Origin: Nitrosomonas sp.
GTDB taxonomy: Bacteria; Pseudomonadota; Gammaproteobacteria; Burkholderiales; Nitrosomonadaceae
Reading direction: 5' to 3'
Assembly: GCA_029881855.1 (NCBI GenBank)
Contig: JAOULU010000115.1
Coordinates: 1 to 5,772 of the forward strand
Length of the DNA: 5,772 bases
The position numbers and the translations under genes are program-made. Under the pieces are notes generated by a model. The model did no database searches. It was given only the letters and a program-made list of their open reading frames with translations, and was not told where the DNA came from. Each line of letters opens with the position of its first letter. Positions within the stretch are counted from its first letter, which is position 1. This document shows positions 1 to 5,772 of this stretch, piece by piece.

Positions 1-1242
1 TTTTGTGGAAAAAGTCAGCATGAAGTTAGGAAGCTTATTGCTGGCCCGTCGGTATTTATTTGTGATGAATGTATAGAGCTTTGTAACGATATCATTCGCG
101 AAGAAATCCAGGGGGATGAGGCAACAAAACTGGTTAAATCTAATTTGCCGGTACCTCATGAAATATGTCAGATATTGAATCAATATGTCATTGGGCAGGA
201 CGCAGCTAAGAAGATACTCTCTGTTGCTGTTTATAATCATTATAAACGTTTGAAGAGTGTGTCTAAATCTAAGTCTGATGATGTTGACGAAATAGAGTTG
301 GCGAAGAGTAACATTTTACTTATTGGCCCGACGGGATCAGGCAAGACATTATTGGCTCAGACGCTGGCCAGACTTTTGGATGTGCCTTTTATCATGGCTG
401 ATGCAACCGCATTGACTGAGGCAGGCTATGTTGGCGAAGATGTAGAAAATATTATTCAGAAATTATTGCAAAAATGTAATTATGATGCGGACAAAGCTCA
501 ACGCGGTATAGTTTATATTGATGAAATAGACAAAATATCACGTAAATCCGACAATCCGTCCATTACTCGCGATGTGTCAGGTGAAGGTGTGCAACAAGCA
601 CTGCTAAAACTAATAGAAGGAACGACAGCATTAGTTCCACCTCAAGGTGGGCGAAAGCATCCTAATCAAGAATTTGTTCAAGTTGATACGACAAATATCT
701 TATTTATATGTGGTGGCGCGTTTGATGGCCTTGATAAAGTAATAAGAGCACGCTCAGAAAAGGGCGGTATTGGTTTTGGTGCTGAAGTTAAAAGTAATAA
801 TCGTAAAGATATTAGTAAGGTTTTGCGAGAAGCAGAGCCTGAGGATCTTGTTAAATTTGGTTTGATACCAGAATTTGTTGGTCGTCTTCCTGTAGTAGCA
901 ACACTGGATGAATTGAATGAGTCAGCACTGATTCAAATTCTGACAGAACCTAAAAATGCACTTGTGAAGCAGTATTGGAAGATGTTTAACATGGAAGGTG
1001 GTGTTGAGCTTGAGTTCCGTGAGCAAGCATTGCACGAAATTGCTAAAAAGGCGCTAATACGAAAAACAGGTGCGCGTGGTTTGCGCTCAATCCTAGAGGA
1101 AATATTGTTAGATATTATGTATGACCTTCCTTCATTAGAGAATGTCTCTAAAGTAGTGATTGATTACAATTCAGTTAATGATGATATTAAGCCCATCCTC
1201 ATTTTTTCAGAAAAAACAAAGGTGGCCAAAAGATCTAAATAA
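1..1242 (+). CDS. clpX: ATP-dependent Clp protease ATP-binding subunit ClpX (5' end outside window)
   Basis: ClpX is the AAA+ unfoldase that recognises tagged proteins in the cytoplasm and threads them into the ClpP peptidase. The frame is open from base 1 to the TAA at 1240-1242, giving 413 visible residues. By comparison with E. coli ClpX, about 16 N-terminal residues are missing, including the first zinc-finger cysteine. The other three zinc ligands are visible (C2, C21, C24). In order follow Walker A GPTGSGKT (325-348, visible residues 109-116), the pore loop GYVG (142-145), Walker B VYIDEIDK (511-534), the RKH substrate loop (652-660), the IGF ClpP-docking loop (769-777), the arginine-finger region LIPEFVGR and sensor-2 GARGLRS. 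All key motifs are intact, so it should be a working ClpP partner. A TTG at 145 could be mistaken for a start, but the upstream zinc-finger codons are in the same frame. clpP would be expected to the left. Confidence 0.98.
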   Translation, partial: FCGKSQHEVRKLIAGPSVFICDECIELCNDIIREEIQGDEATKLVKSNLPVPHEICQILNQYVIGQDAAKKILSVAVYNHYKRLKSVSKSKSDDVDEIELAKSNILLIGPTGSGKTLLAQTLARLLDVPFIMADATALTEAGYVGEDVENIIQKLLQKCNYDADKAQRGIVYIDEIDKISRKSDNPSITRDVSGEGVQQALLKLIEGTTALVPPQGGRKHPNQEFVQVDTTNILFICGGAFDGLDKVIRARSEKGGIGFGAEVKSNNRKDISKVLREAEPEDLVKFGLIPEFVGRLPVVATLDELNESALIQILTEPKNALVKQYWKMFNMEGGVELEFREQALHEIAKKALIRKTGARGLRSILEEILLDIMYDLPSLENVSKVVIDYNSVNDDIKPILIFSEKTKVAKRSK

Positions 1243-1341
1243 TTGATGCTGTAATATTATTTAATTTTGTTAGTTATATCTTTAAGATTCTTTGTCTGCA
1301 CACTGACCATTTGGACTGCTCTAGTACGTTATATAGACAAG

Positions 1342-1378
1342 ATATTCAATTGCTGTGGAACTGATAAAGCAAGAATAT
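1342..1378. other. Imperfect inverted repeat in the clpX-lon gap
   Basis: The left arm is ATATTC, a two-base AA bulge, then TTGCT (1342-1354). The right arm is AGCAAGAATAT (1368-1378), which pairs over all 11 bases around a 13-base loop. No run of T follows, so it does not look like a classic intrinsic terminator for clpX. It could be a weak terminator, an mRNA processing or stability element, or a protein-binding site ahead of lon. It may also be chance in AT-rich DNA. Confidence 0.4.
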
Positions 1379-1401
1379 ACACATAATAGTTTCTGTTTTG
1401 A

Positions 1402-1430
1402 TTGTTAACGCTGAACAGAATTATGTTAAT
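1402..1430 (+). promoter_or_regulatory. Weak sigma-70-like promoter candidate upstream of lon
   Basis: TTGTTA (1402-1407) is separated by 17 bases from GTTAAT (1425-1430). Each hexamer matches its consensus at four of six positions, and the spacing is ideal. In DNA this AT-rich such a match is expected fairly often, so the support is modest. If real, it would give lon a housekeeping transcript with a leader of about 70 bases. Confidence 0.25.
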
Positions 1431-1451
1431 GTGTTTTTATATATGATTAAT

Positions 1452-1477
1452 CTTGAGTTTCTGGATAATACCCATAC
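1452..1477 (+). promoter_or_regulatory. Possible heat-shock (sigma-32-like) promoter of lon
   Basis: CTTGAGT (1452-1458) resembles the sigma-32 -35 element CTTGAAA. ACCCATAC (1470-1477) resembles the -10 element CCCCATNT, mismatching at its first and last positions. The spacer is 11 bases, at or below the short end of the known range. Transcription would begin near 1484 and leave a leader of about 27 bases before the lon ATG. lon is a classic heat-shock gene in E. coli and many relatives, which makes the position sensible. The short spacer and the two -10 mismatches keep this a candidate only. Confidence 0.38.
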
Positions 1478-1510
1478 TTTTATCTTAACAGTAATTATAA
1501 ATGAGTTGAT

Positions 1511-3922
1511 ATGACTTCTTTAGTGAATAATCCAGAGCAGCTAATATTGCCGCTATTACCATTACGTGATGTGGTTGTTTTCCCACACATGGTCATTCCG
1601 TTATTTGTTGGCCGGCAAAAGTCCATTAAAGCGCTTGAACTTGCAATGGAATCGAATAAAAGTATTTTGCTTGTTGCGCAAAAAATGGCGGCAAAAGATG
1701 ATCCGGCACCAGAAGATCTTTATGATGTTTGTAGTGTGGCTAGCTTGCTGCAAATGCTCAAATTGCCAGATGGCACTGTTAAAGTTCTTGTGGAAGGTAA
1801 TCACCGTGCGCGCATAAAAGAACTAATTGAGTCAGAGACACATTTTTCAGGAAAGGCATCGAAAGTAATTATAGATGCTGAAGATAACCCTGAGGCTGAG
1901 GCAATGCGGCGTGCAATACTGACCCAATTTGATCAATATGTAAAACTCAACAAGAAAATACCACCAGAAATTATTACTTCGTTGGGTGGAATTGATGAAG
2001 CCGGACGCCTGGCTGACACAATTGCGGCCTATCTGCCGTTAAAGCTTGAACAAAAACAGGAAATTCTGGAAATATTTGATGTTCCTAAACGTTTGGAGCA
2101 TTTGTTGGGATTGCTAGAAACTGAACTAGACATTCTTCAAGTCGAGAAACGTATTCGTGGCAGAGTGAAACGCCAGATGGAAAAGAGTCAGCGTGACTAT
2201 TATCTTAACGAACAAGTTAAAGCAATACAAAAAGAATTAGGTGAAGGCGAAGATGGTGCCGATCTAGAAGAAATTGAGAGAAAAATTAAAGCGGCACAAA
2301 TGCCTAAAGAAGCGCGTGTTAAAGCAGAATCAGAGCTTAAAAAATTACGTTTAATGTCGCCGATGTCGGCTGAAGCAACTGTGGTACGTAATTACATTGA
2401 CACCTTAGTTGCATTGCCATGGAAAAAGAAAAGTAAGATTAGTAAAAACTTGAAAATTGCTGAAGCAGTTTTAGAGGAAGACCATTACGGGTTAGAGAAG
2501 GTAAAAGAAAGGATTGTCGAATATTTAGCAGTGCAGCAGCGAGTAGATAAATTAAAGGCGCCCATTCTTTGTTTAGTAGGTCCGCCAGGTGTAGGTAAAA
2601 CATCTTTAGGGCAGTCGATTGCACGTGCGTCAAACAGAAAATTTGTGCGTATGTCGCTAGGTGGGGTACGTGATGAGGCAGAAGTTCGCGGGCACCGGCG
2701 TACATATATTGGATCAATGCCCGGGAAAATTCTGCACAATATGAGTAAAGTAGGTGTTAAAAATCCATTATTTTTACTTGATGAAGTAGACAAAATGGGT
2801 ATGGATTTTCGTGGTGACCCTGCATCAGCATTATTAGAAGTTTTGGATCCGGAACAAAATAATACTTTTGTTGATCATTATGTTGAAGTTGAGTATGACT
2901 TGTCAGATGTAATGTTTGTGGCTACCGCTAATTCTTTAAATATTCCACCTGCATTACTAGACCGCCTAGAGGTCATTAATTTATCAGGGTATACAGAAGA
3001 CGAGAAGTTAAATATTGCAACCCGTTATTTATTACCTAAACAAATGAAGAATCACGGGTTAAAGAAGAATGAATTAAGTGTATCTGAATCAGCATTGCGT
3101 AATATCACGCGTTATTACACAAGAGAATCTGGTGTGCGTGCTATGGAACGTGAAATATCAAAGCTATGCCGGAAGGCGGTTAAAGCTTTGCTACTTAAAA
3201 CCACCAAAGGAAAAATATCAGTTACAGCACGTAACCTTGATAAGTATTTAGGCGTGAGACGTTATACCTATGGTGTAGCTGAAGATGAGAATCAGGTTGG
3301 ACAAGTTACAGGTTTAGCTTGGACTGAAGTGGGTGGCGAATTGTTGACTATAGAAGCCGTGGTGTTACCAGGTAAGGGTAAGACAATTACAACGGGTAAA
3401 CTGGGCGAGGTTATGCAAGAGTCAATCCAGGCTGCACTGTCAGTTGTTAGAAACCGTTCTCAGATATTGGGTATAGCCGAGGATTTTTATCAAAAAAATG
3501 ATATTCATATTCATTTACCTGAAGGCGCTACGCCTAAAGATGGTCCTAGTGCGGGTATTGGGATTTGTGTTGCTATGGTATCAGTTTTGACTAATATTGC
3601 TGTGAGATCAGATGTTGCAATGACGGGAGAAATAACTTTGCGCGGCGAAGTTCTGCCGATTGGTGGCCTCAAGGAAAAATTATTGGCGGCACATCGTGGT
3701 GGAATTAAGACAGTGCTGATTCCTGAGAAGAACGTGAAGGATTTAGCTGATATTCCTGCAAATATAAAGAGCCAGTTAACGATTCAACCTGTGCAATGGG
3801 TTGATCAGGTGCTTGATCTGGCATTAGAGCATAAACCTAATGTTATCTCTACACCGATTGCTTCATCTTCTTTGCAATCAAGTACGGAAGATAAAGTATC
3901 GGACACAGTTATTAAGCACTAA
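1511..3922 (+). CDS. lon: Lon protease (ATP-dependent endopeptidase La)
   Basis: Lon is a cytoplasmic homohexameric AAA+ serine protease that degrades misfolded proteins and selected regulators. The 803-aa product is slightly longer than the 784-aa E. coli enzyme. The substrate-binding N-domain covers about residues 8-200 ([20 protein letters not shown] near the start), followed by a charged helical linker to about 300. The AAA+ module has Walker A GPPGVGKT (357-364), Walker B FLLDEVDK (421-428), R485 in LLDRLEV and sensor-2 R543 in ESGVRAMER. The C-terminal protease domain has the catalytic serine in DGPSAG (S680) and the partner lysine in GGLKEKLL (K723), so the Ser-Lys dyad is intact. The last 25 or so residues are a Ser/Thr-rich tail beyond the conserved core. 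An in-frame TGA at 1502-1504 makes ATG 1511 the first possible start. The ribosome binding site is poor, with only GAG at 1503-1505. lon lies 268 bp after clpX and probably has its own promoter. Confidence 0.98.
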   Translation: MTSLVNNPEQLILPLLPLRDVVVFPHMVIPLFVGRQKSIKALELAMESNKSILLVAQKMAAKDDPAPEDLYDVCSVASLLQMLKLPDGTVKVLVEGNHRARIKELIESETHFSGKASKVIIDAEDNPEAEAMRRAILTQFDQYVKLNKKIPPEIITSLGGIDEAGRLADTIAAYLPLKLEQKQEILEIFDVPKRLEHLLGLLETELDILQVEKRIRGRVKRQMEKSQRDYYLNEQVKAIQKELGEGEDGADLEEIERKIKAAQMPKEARVKAESELKKLRLMSPMSAEATVVRNYIDTLVALPWKKKSKISKNLKIAEAVLEEDHYGLEKVKERIVEYLAVQQRVDKLKAPILCLVGPPGVGKTSLGQSIARASNRKFVRMSLGGVRDEAEVRGHRRTYIGSMPGKILHNMSKVGVKNPLFLLDEVDKMGMDFRGDPASALLEVLDPEQNNTFVDHYVEVEYDLSDVMFVATANSLNIPPALLDRLEVINLSGYTEDEKLNIATRYLLPKQMKNHGLKKNELSVSESALRNITRYYTRESGVRAMEREISKLCRKAVKALLLKTTKGKISVTARNLDKYLGVRRYTYGVAEDENQVGQVTGLAWTEVGGELLTIEAVVLPGKGKTITTGKLGEVMQESIQAALSVVRNRSQILGIAEDFYQKNDIHIHLPEGATPKDGPSAGIGICVAMVSVLTNIAVRSDVAMTGEITLRGEVLPIGGLKEKLLAAHRGGIKTVLIPEKNVKDLADIPANIKSQLTIQPVQWVDQVLDLALEHKPNVISTPIASSSLQSSTEDKVSDTVIKH

Positions 3923-3925
3923 GTA

Positions 3926-3954
3926 TTGACTTAAATAGTACTACTCATCATATT
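3926..3954 (+). promoter_or_regulatory. Sigma-70-like promoter of the PhoX-family gene
   Basis: TTGACT (3926-3931, five of six consensus bases) is followed after exactly 17 bases by CATATT (3949-3954, four of six). Transcription would begin near 3961, about 29 bases before the ATG at 3990. The site starts four bases after the lon stop codon. The spacer contains the 8-bp palindrome TAGTACTA (3936-3943), which could be part of an operator or be chance. I see no tandem PhoB boxes. Transcription running on from lon remains possible, since no clear terminator follows lon. Confidence 0.5.
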
Positions 3955-3989
3955 GCAGACTAAATAAACCTTAGTGGTTCATTCTGTTT

Positions 3990-5156
3990 ATGAAAGAATT
4001 TAATTCGCAAAGACGCAAATTATTGCAATATGGTTTTATGAGTTTGGGTGTTTTTGTTGGCAGCAATCTGCTGCCTTCGTCGCTTAGGGCCGCGCCTTTA
4101 TCTAGAATAGCACTGGGTTCACTACTTCCTCCTGATCAAAATGGTGTGCGCCTTCCCGAAGGATTTTCATCTCGAATTCTCGCACAATCTAGCCAGAAAA
4201 TTTTTAACTATACTTGGCATGCGGCACCTGATGGTGGTGCAGTATTTGCCACAGAAGATAGTGGCTGGGTGTATGTTTCCAATAGTGAAATGAAAAACAA
4301 AACAGGTGGGGTGGGTGTGTTACGGTTTAGTCAACAGGGTGAAATTATTGATGCTTATTCAATCCTAAGAAATACCAGCCGTAATTGTGCAGGAGGCCAC
4401 ACACCTTGGCAAACATGGTTATCTTGTGAGGAGATTGATAAAGGGCAAGTTTGGGAATGTGACCCTTTTGGAAATAATCCGCCAAAGATAAGGAAAACAC
4501 TTGGGGCGTTTAAGCATGAAGCTGCTGCTGTTGACCTTAACAACAAACAAATCTATTTGACTGAAGATGAGCCGGATGGTTGTCTATATCGCTACACAGC
4601 ACATTCGTTTGATGCACGGGGAAACCCGGATTTAGACGATGGTTTTCTTGAGGTAGCTGAAGTAATCAGTGGTGGTATTGGTACAGTACGTTGGCATCGA
4701 TTACCTGATCCATTAGCAATGACAACACCAACGCGTAAGCAGTTATCAAATATAACGCGTTTTAATGGTGGAGAAGGTATTTGGTATCATGATGGCAGCA
4801 TTTATTTTACGACTAAAGGTGATGATCGTGTATGGTCATACCATACTGAGGATAGTCAGTTAGATATTGTTTACAATGCTGCTTTTTATGAGAGGCCTAT
4901 TTTAACTGGTGTTGATAACATTACAGCGAATAAATCAGGAGACTTGTTTGTTGCAGAAGATGGCGGAAATCTACAGATTGTTGTGATTAGCGGGAAAGCT
5001 ATATATCCTTTGCTACAAATCGTTGATCAAAATCGTTCAGAAATTACAGGACCTGCCTTTAGTCCTGATGGCTCTCGGTTATATTTTAGTTCTCAGCGAG
5101 GAAAAAGTGGACGTCCAGAAGATGGTATTACTTATGAAATAAGTGGACCATTCTAA
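3990..5156 (+). CDS. Tat-exported PhoX/DUF839-family protein, putative alkaline phosphatase
   Basis: The 388-aa product begins with a twin-arginine signal: R8-R9 in SQRRKLLQYG, a hydrophobic stretch to about residue 28, then a likely cleavage near A34 (SLRA/AP). The mature part matches the PhoX/DUF839 family. Visible motifs are NCAGGHTPW (132-140), WLSCEE (143-148), GAFKHEAAAVD (172-182), YLTEDEPDG (189-197), GGEGIWY (260-266), GVDNI (307-311), VAEDGG (321-326) and GPAFSPDG (354-361). Characterised PhoX enzymes are calcium- and iron-dependent phosphomonoesterases that fold as a beta-propeller and leave the cytoplasm by Tat. C133 of NCAGG is where I would place the iron-ligating cysteine, by inference. 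The protein is clearly shorter than typical PhoX (roughly 600-700 aa), so phosphatase activity is likely but unproven; it may be another metal-binding propeller. An in-frame TAG at 3972-3974 and the signal peptide fix ATG 3990 as the start, although no clear ribosome binding site precedes it. It ends 21 bp from a convergent ACP gene. Confidence 0.85.
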   Translation: MKEFNSQRRKLLQYGFMSLGVFVGSNLLPSSLRAAPLSRIALGSLLPPDQNGVRLPEGFSSRILAQSSQKIFNYTWHAAPDGGAVFATEDSGWVYVSNSEMKNKTGGVGVLRFSQQGEIIDAYSILRNTSRNCAGGHTPWQTWLSCEEIDKGQVWECDPFGNNPPKIRKTLGAFKHEAAAVDLNNKQIYLTEDEPDGCLYRYTAHSFDARGNPDLDDGFLEVAEVISGGIGTVRWHRLPDPLAMTTPTRKQLSNITRFNGGEGIWYHDGSIYFTTKGDDRVWSYHTEDSQLDIVYNAAFYERPILTGVDNITANKSGDLFVAEDGGNLQIVVISGKAIYPLLQIVDQNRSEITGPAFSPDGSRLYFSSQRGKSGRPEDGITYEISGPF

Positions 5157-5177
5157 TTAATGATTGAGTACTTCTTA

Positions 5178-5441
5178 TTAGTGTGGTTGTTTGTCTTTCA
5201 ATTTTTGATCAATAAATACTGCTAAGCTACCTAATGTCTCAAATGTTTTAGCGCTTATTTCATTATCATCGATAGATATTCCAAAATGTTTCTCTAGAGC
5301 TGTAATAAGTGAAACAACTGCAAATGAGTCGAATTCAGGGATGTTTCCTAATAAAATAGAATCATTTCCTAATTCGTTTGCACGCTCTCCAAGACTCAGT
5401 ACTTCGGATAAAATAGTTTTTAATTCATTAAGATGTTGCAT
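5178..5441 (-). CDS. Acyl carrier protein, resembling exosortase A-associated ACPs
   Basis: This 87-aa protein is a single phosphopantetheine-binding domain that would carry acyl groups as thioesters in the cytoplasm. The attachment serine is S39 in PEFDSFAVV (codon 5325-5327). It is followed by helix II (LITALEKHFGI) and the acidic stretch SIDDNEI, and ends in a helix, LGSLAVFIDQKL. The DSF-A-VV pattern differs from the DSL of fatty-acid ACPs (AcpP). Together with ITALE..FGI..DD.EI...TF.T.GSL it recalls the small ACPs encoded beside exosortase A (XrtA/PEP-CTERM) and exopolysaccharide genes, usually near an AMP-forming acyl-CoA ligase. That likeness is from memory and no such partner lies in the window. 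An in-frame stop at 5483-5481 makes ATG 5441 the only likely start. A weak GGA sits about nine bases upstream of it. The gene appears monocistronic, facing the PhoX-family gene tail to tail. Confidence 0.9.
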   Translation of the reverse strand: MQHLNELKTILSEVLSLGERANELGNDSILLGNIPEFDSFAVVSLITALEKHFGISIDDNEISAKTFETLGSLAVFIDQKLKDKQPH

Positions 5442-5495
5442 TCTTGTTCCAGGTTGATTCCACGCCGAATCTAGGGCTACCTAAAATTGTGTGCC

Positions 5496-5523
5496 ATTAT
5501 AACTCGCCGATATCATGACGCAA
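5496..5523 (-). promoter_or_regulatory. Promoter of the acyl carrier protein gene
   Basis: On the minus strand a perfect -10 hexamer TATAAT (5501-5496) lies 16 bases downstream of TTGCGT (5523-5518), which matches only three of six -35 bases. Transcription would begin near 5489 and leave a leader of about 48 bases before the ATG at 5441. The exact -10 and its position directly ahead of an apparently solitary gene make this the best-supported promoter in the window. The weak -35 suggests that an activator or another element may help. Confidence 0.55.
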
Positions 5524-5772
5524 AAGTGTTTAAATTAAAATGAATGCAGCATTATTGTCATAGTGTAATCTTGCAGGTTAAGGGAACGACCACAAAAAAC
5601 AGCATTTTACATGAGTCCTGGGGAGTCTACGTTAAAAAAGACAAAAATATGAGTTTGCTTTTATTCTTGAGTGCTTATTTCAAGATGTTTTATTTTATGG
5701 TGGCATTACTTGATCAGTTAGACTGATTGAGTTTCGTAGAAACGATAAGAAGTTGACTTATTGTCTTAACCC
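5524..5772. other. Right-hand region without a convincing gene
   Basis: With the ACP promoter and leader, 331 bp from 5442 to the window end lack a recognisable gene. A plus-strand frame is open from ATG 5544 to TGA 5724-5726 (60 codons), but it has no ribosome binding site and no recognisable domain. Within it, ATG 5649 would encode a 25-residue hydrophobic peptide (MSLLLFLSAYFKMFYFMVAL, then LDQLD), preceded only by A-rich sequence. I find no tRNA fold, no known small RNA and no mobile element end. AATGCAGCATT (5543-5553) is a short palindrome. TTGACT (5753-5758) could be the -35 of a promoter whose -10 falls beyond the window. Confidence 0.5.
5713..5743. repeat. Two adjacent short hairpins
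   Basis: ATCAGT-TAG-ACTGAT (5713-5727) and GTTTC-GTA-GAAAC (5731-5743) are two perfect inverted repeats with three-base loops, four bases stepping from one to the next. The first overlaps the TGA that ends the doubtful hydrophobic ORF. No T-run follows either one, so intrinsic termination is not well supported. They could shape a transcript end or bind a protein, or they may be coincidence. Confidence 0.35.

Noticed and set aside
145..147. TTG as the start codon of the ClpX-like protein
   Set aside because: The same frame is open back to base 1 and encodes the ClpX zinc finger, so the true start lies left of the window.
1566..1817. An 83-codon plus-strand ORF and an antisense ORF within the lon N-domain
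   Set aside because: Both overlap clear Lon coding sequence in other frames and show no recognisable domain.
2439..2793. Two overlapping minus-strand ORFs of 92 and 102 codons inside lon
   Set aside because: They are antisense to the highly conserved Lon AAA+ region, resemble no family and have no upstream signals. They are shadows of lon.
3967..3979. AACC-TTAGT-GGTT as a lon terminator hairpin
   Set aside because: The stem is only four base pairs and no T-run follows directly.
4355..4546. A 63-codon minus-strand ORF inside the PhoX-family gene
   Set aside because: It lies opposite the conserved NCAGG and FKHE motifs and has no independent support.
5157..5177. A bidirectional terminator between the convergent PhoX-family and ACP genes
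   Set aside because: The 21-bp gap and its flanks contain no GC-rich stem followed by a T-run.
5482..5499. A sigma-54 promoter on the minus strand, suggested by TGGCAC
   Set aside because: The required downstream GC element of the -12 region (TTGC) is absent at the right spacing. The overlapping perfect TATAAT explains the site better.
5544..5726. A 60-codon plus-strand ORF as a protein gene
   Set aside because: It has no ribosome binding site, no recognisable domain and mixed composition. Only its last 25 codons are at all suggestive, and they are noted separately.

Overview
This window looks like an AT-rich proteobacterial chromosome. The Lon and ClpX proteins are of the standard proteobacterial type, and several Lon stretches (for example [13 protein letters not shown] and [14 protein letters not shown]) remind me most of Betaproteobacteria, perhaps Nitrosomonadales. 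That placement is from memory of family sequences, not a computed result. I see no phage, insertion sequence, CRISPR array, tRNA or rRNA in the window.

Layout, left to right. Bases 1-1242 hold clpX without its first residues, because the window begins inside the N-terminal zinc finger. A 268-bp AT-rich gap follows, with an imperfect hairpin and candidate promoters, one of them resembling a heat-shock (sigma-32) site. lon fills 1511-3922 and is complete, with an intact ATPase and Ser-Lys protease site. After a 67-bp gap with a sigma-70-like promoter comes a Tat-exported PhoX/DUF839-family protein (3990-5156). Facing it on the minus strand, 21 bp away, is an 87-aa acyl carrier protein (5441-5178) with its own promoter that has a perfect TATAAT. 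The last 331 bp have no convincing gene. They hold the ACP promoter, two small adjacent hairpins, a doubtful 25-codon hydrophobic ORF and a lone TTGACT near the right edge.

How the genes work together: ClpX (unfoldase of ClpXP) and Lon are the cell's ATP-dependent proteolysis machines, and their adjacency is the widespread proteobacterial clpP-clpX-lon arrangement. The two genes to the right are accessory. The PhoX-like protein would act outside the cytoplasmic membrane. The ACP would carry acyl groups in the cytoplasm, and its sequence resembles the ACPs found with exosortase A (XrtA/PEP-CTERM) and exopolysaccharide gene sets. Nothing in the sequence ties these two genes to proteolysis.

Overall this is mostly an ordinary housekeeping region. 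The points worth a second look are the XrtA-type ACP standing alone, the compact PhoX-like protein directly after lon, and the clpX-lon control region. I did not find a clearly new system.
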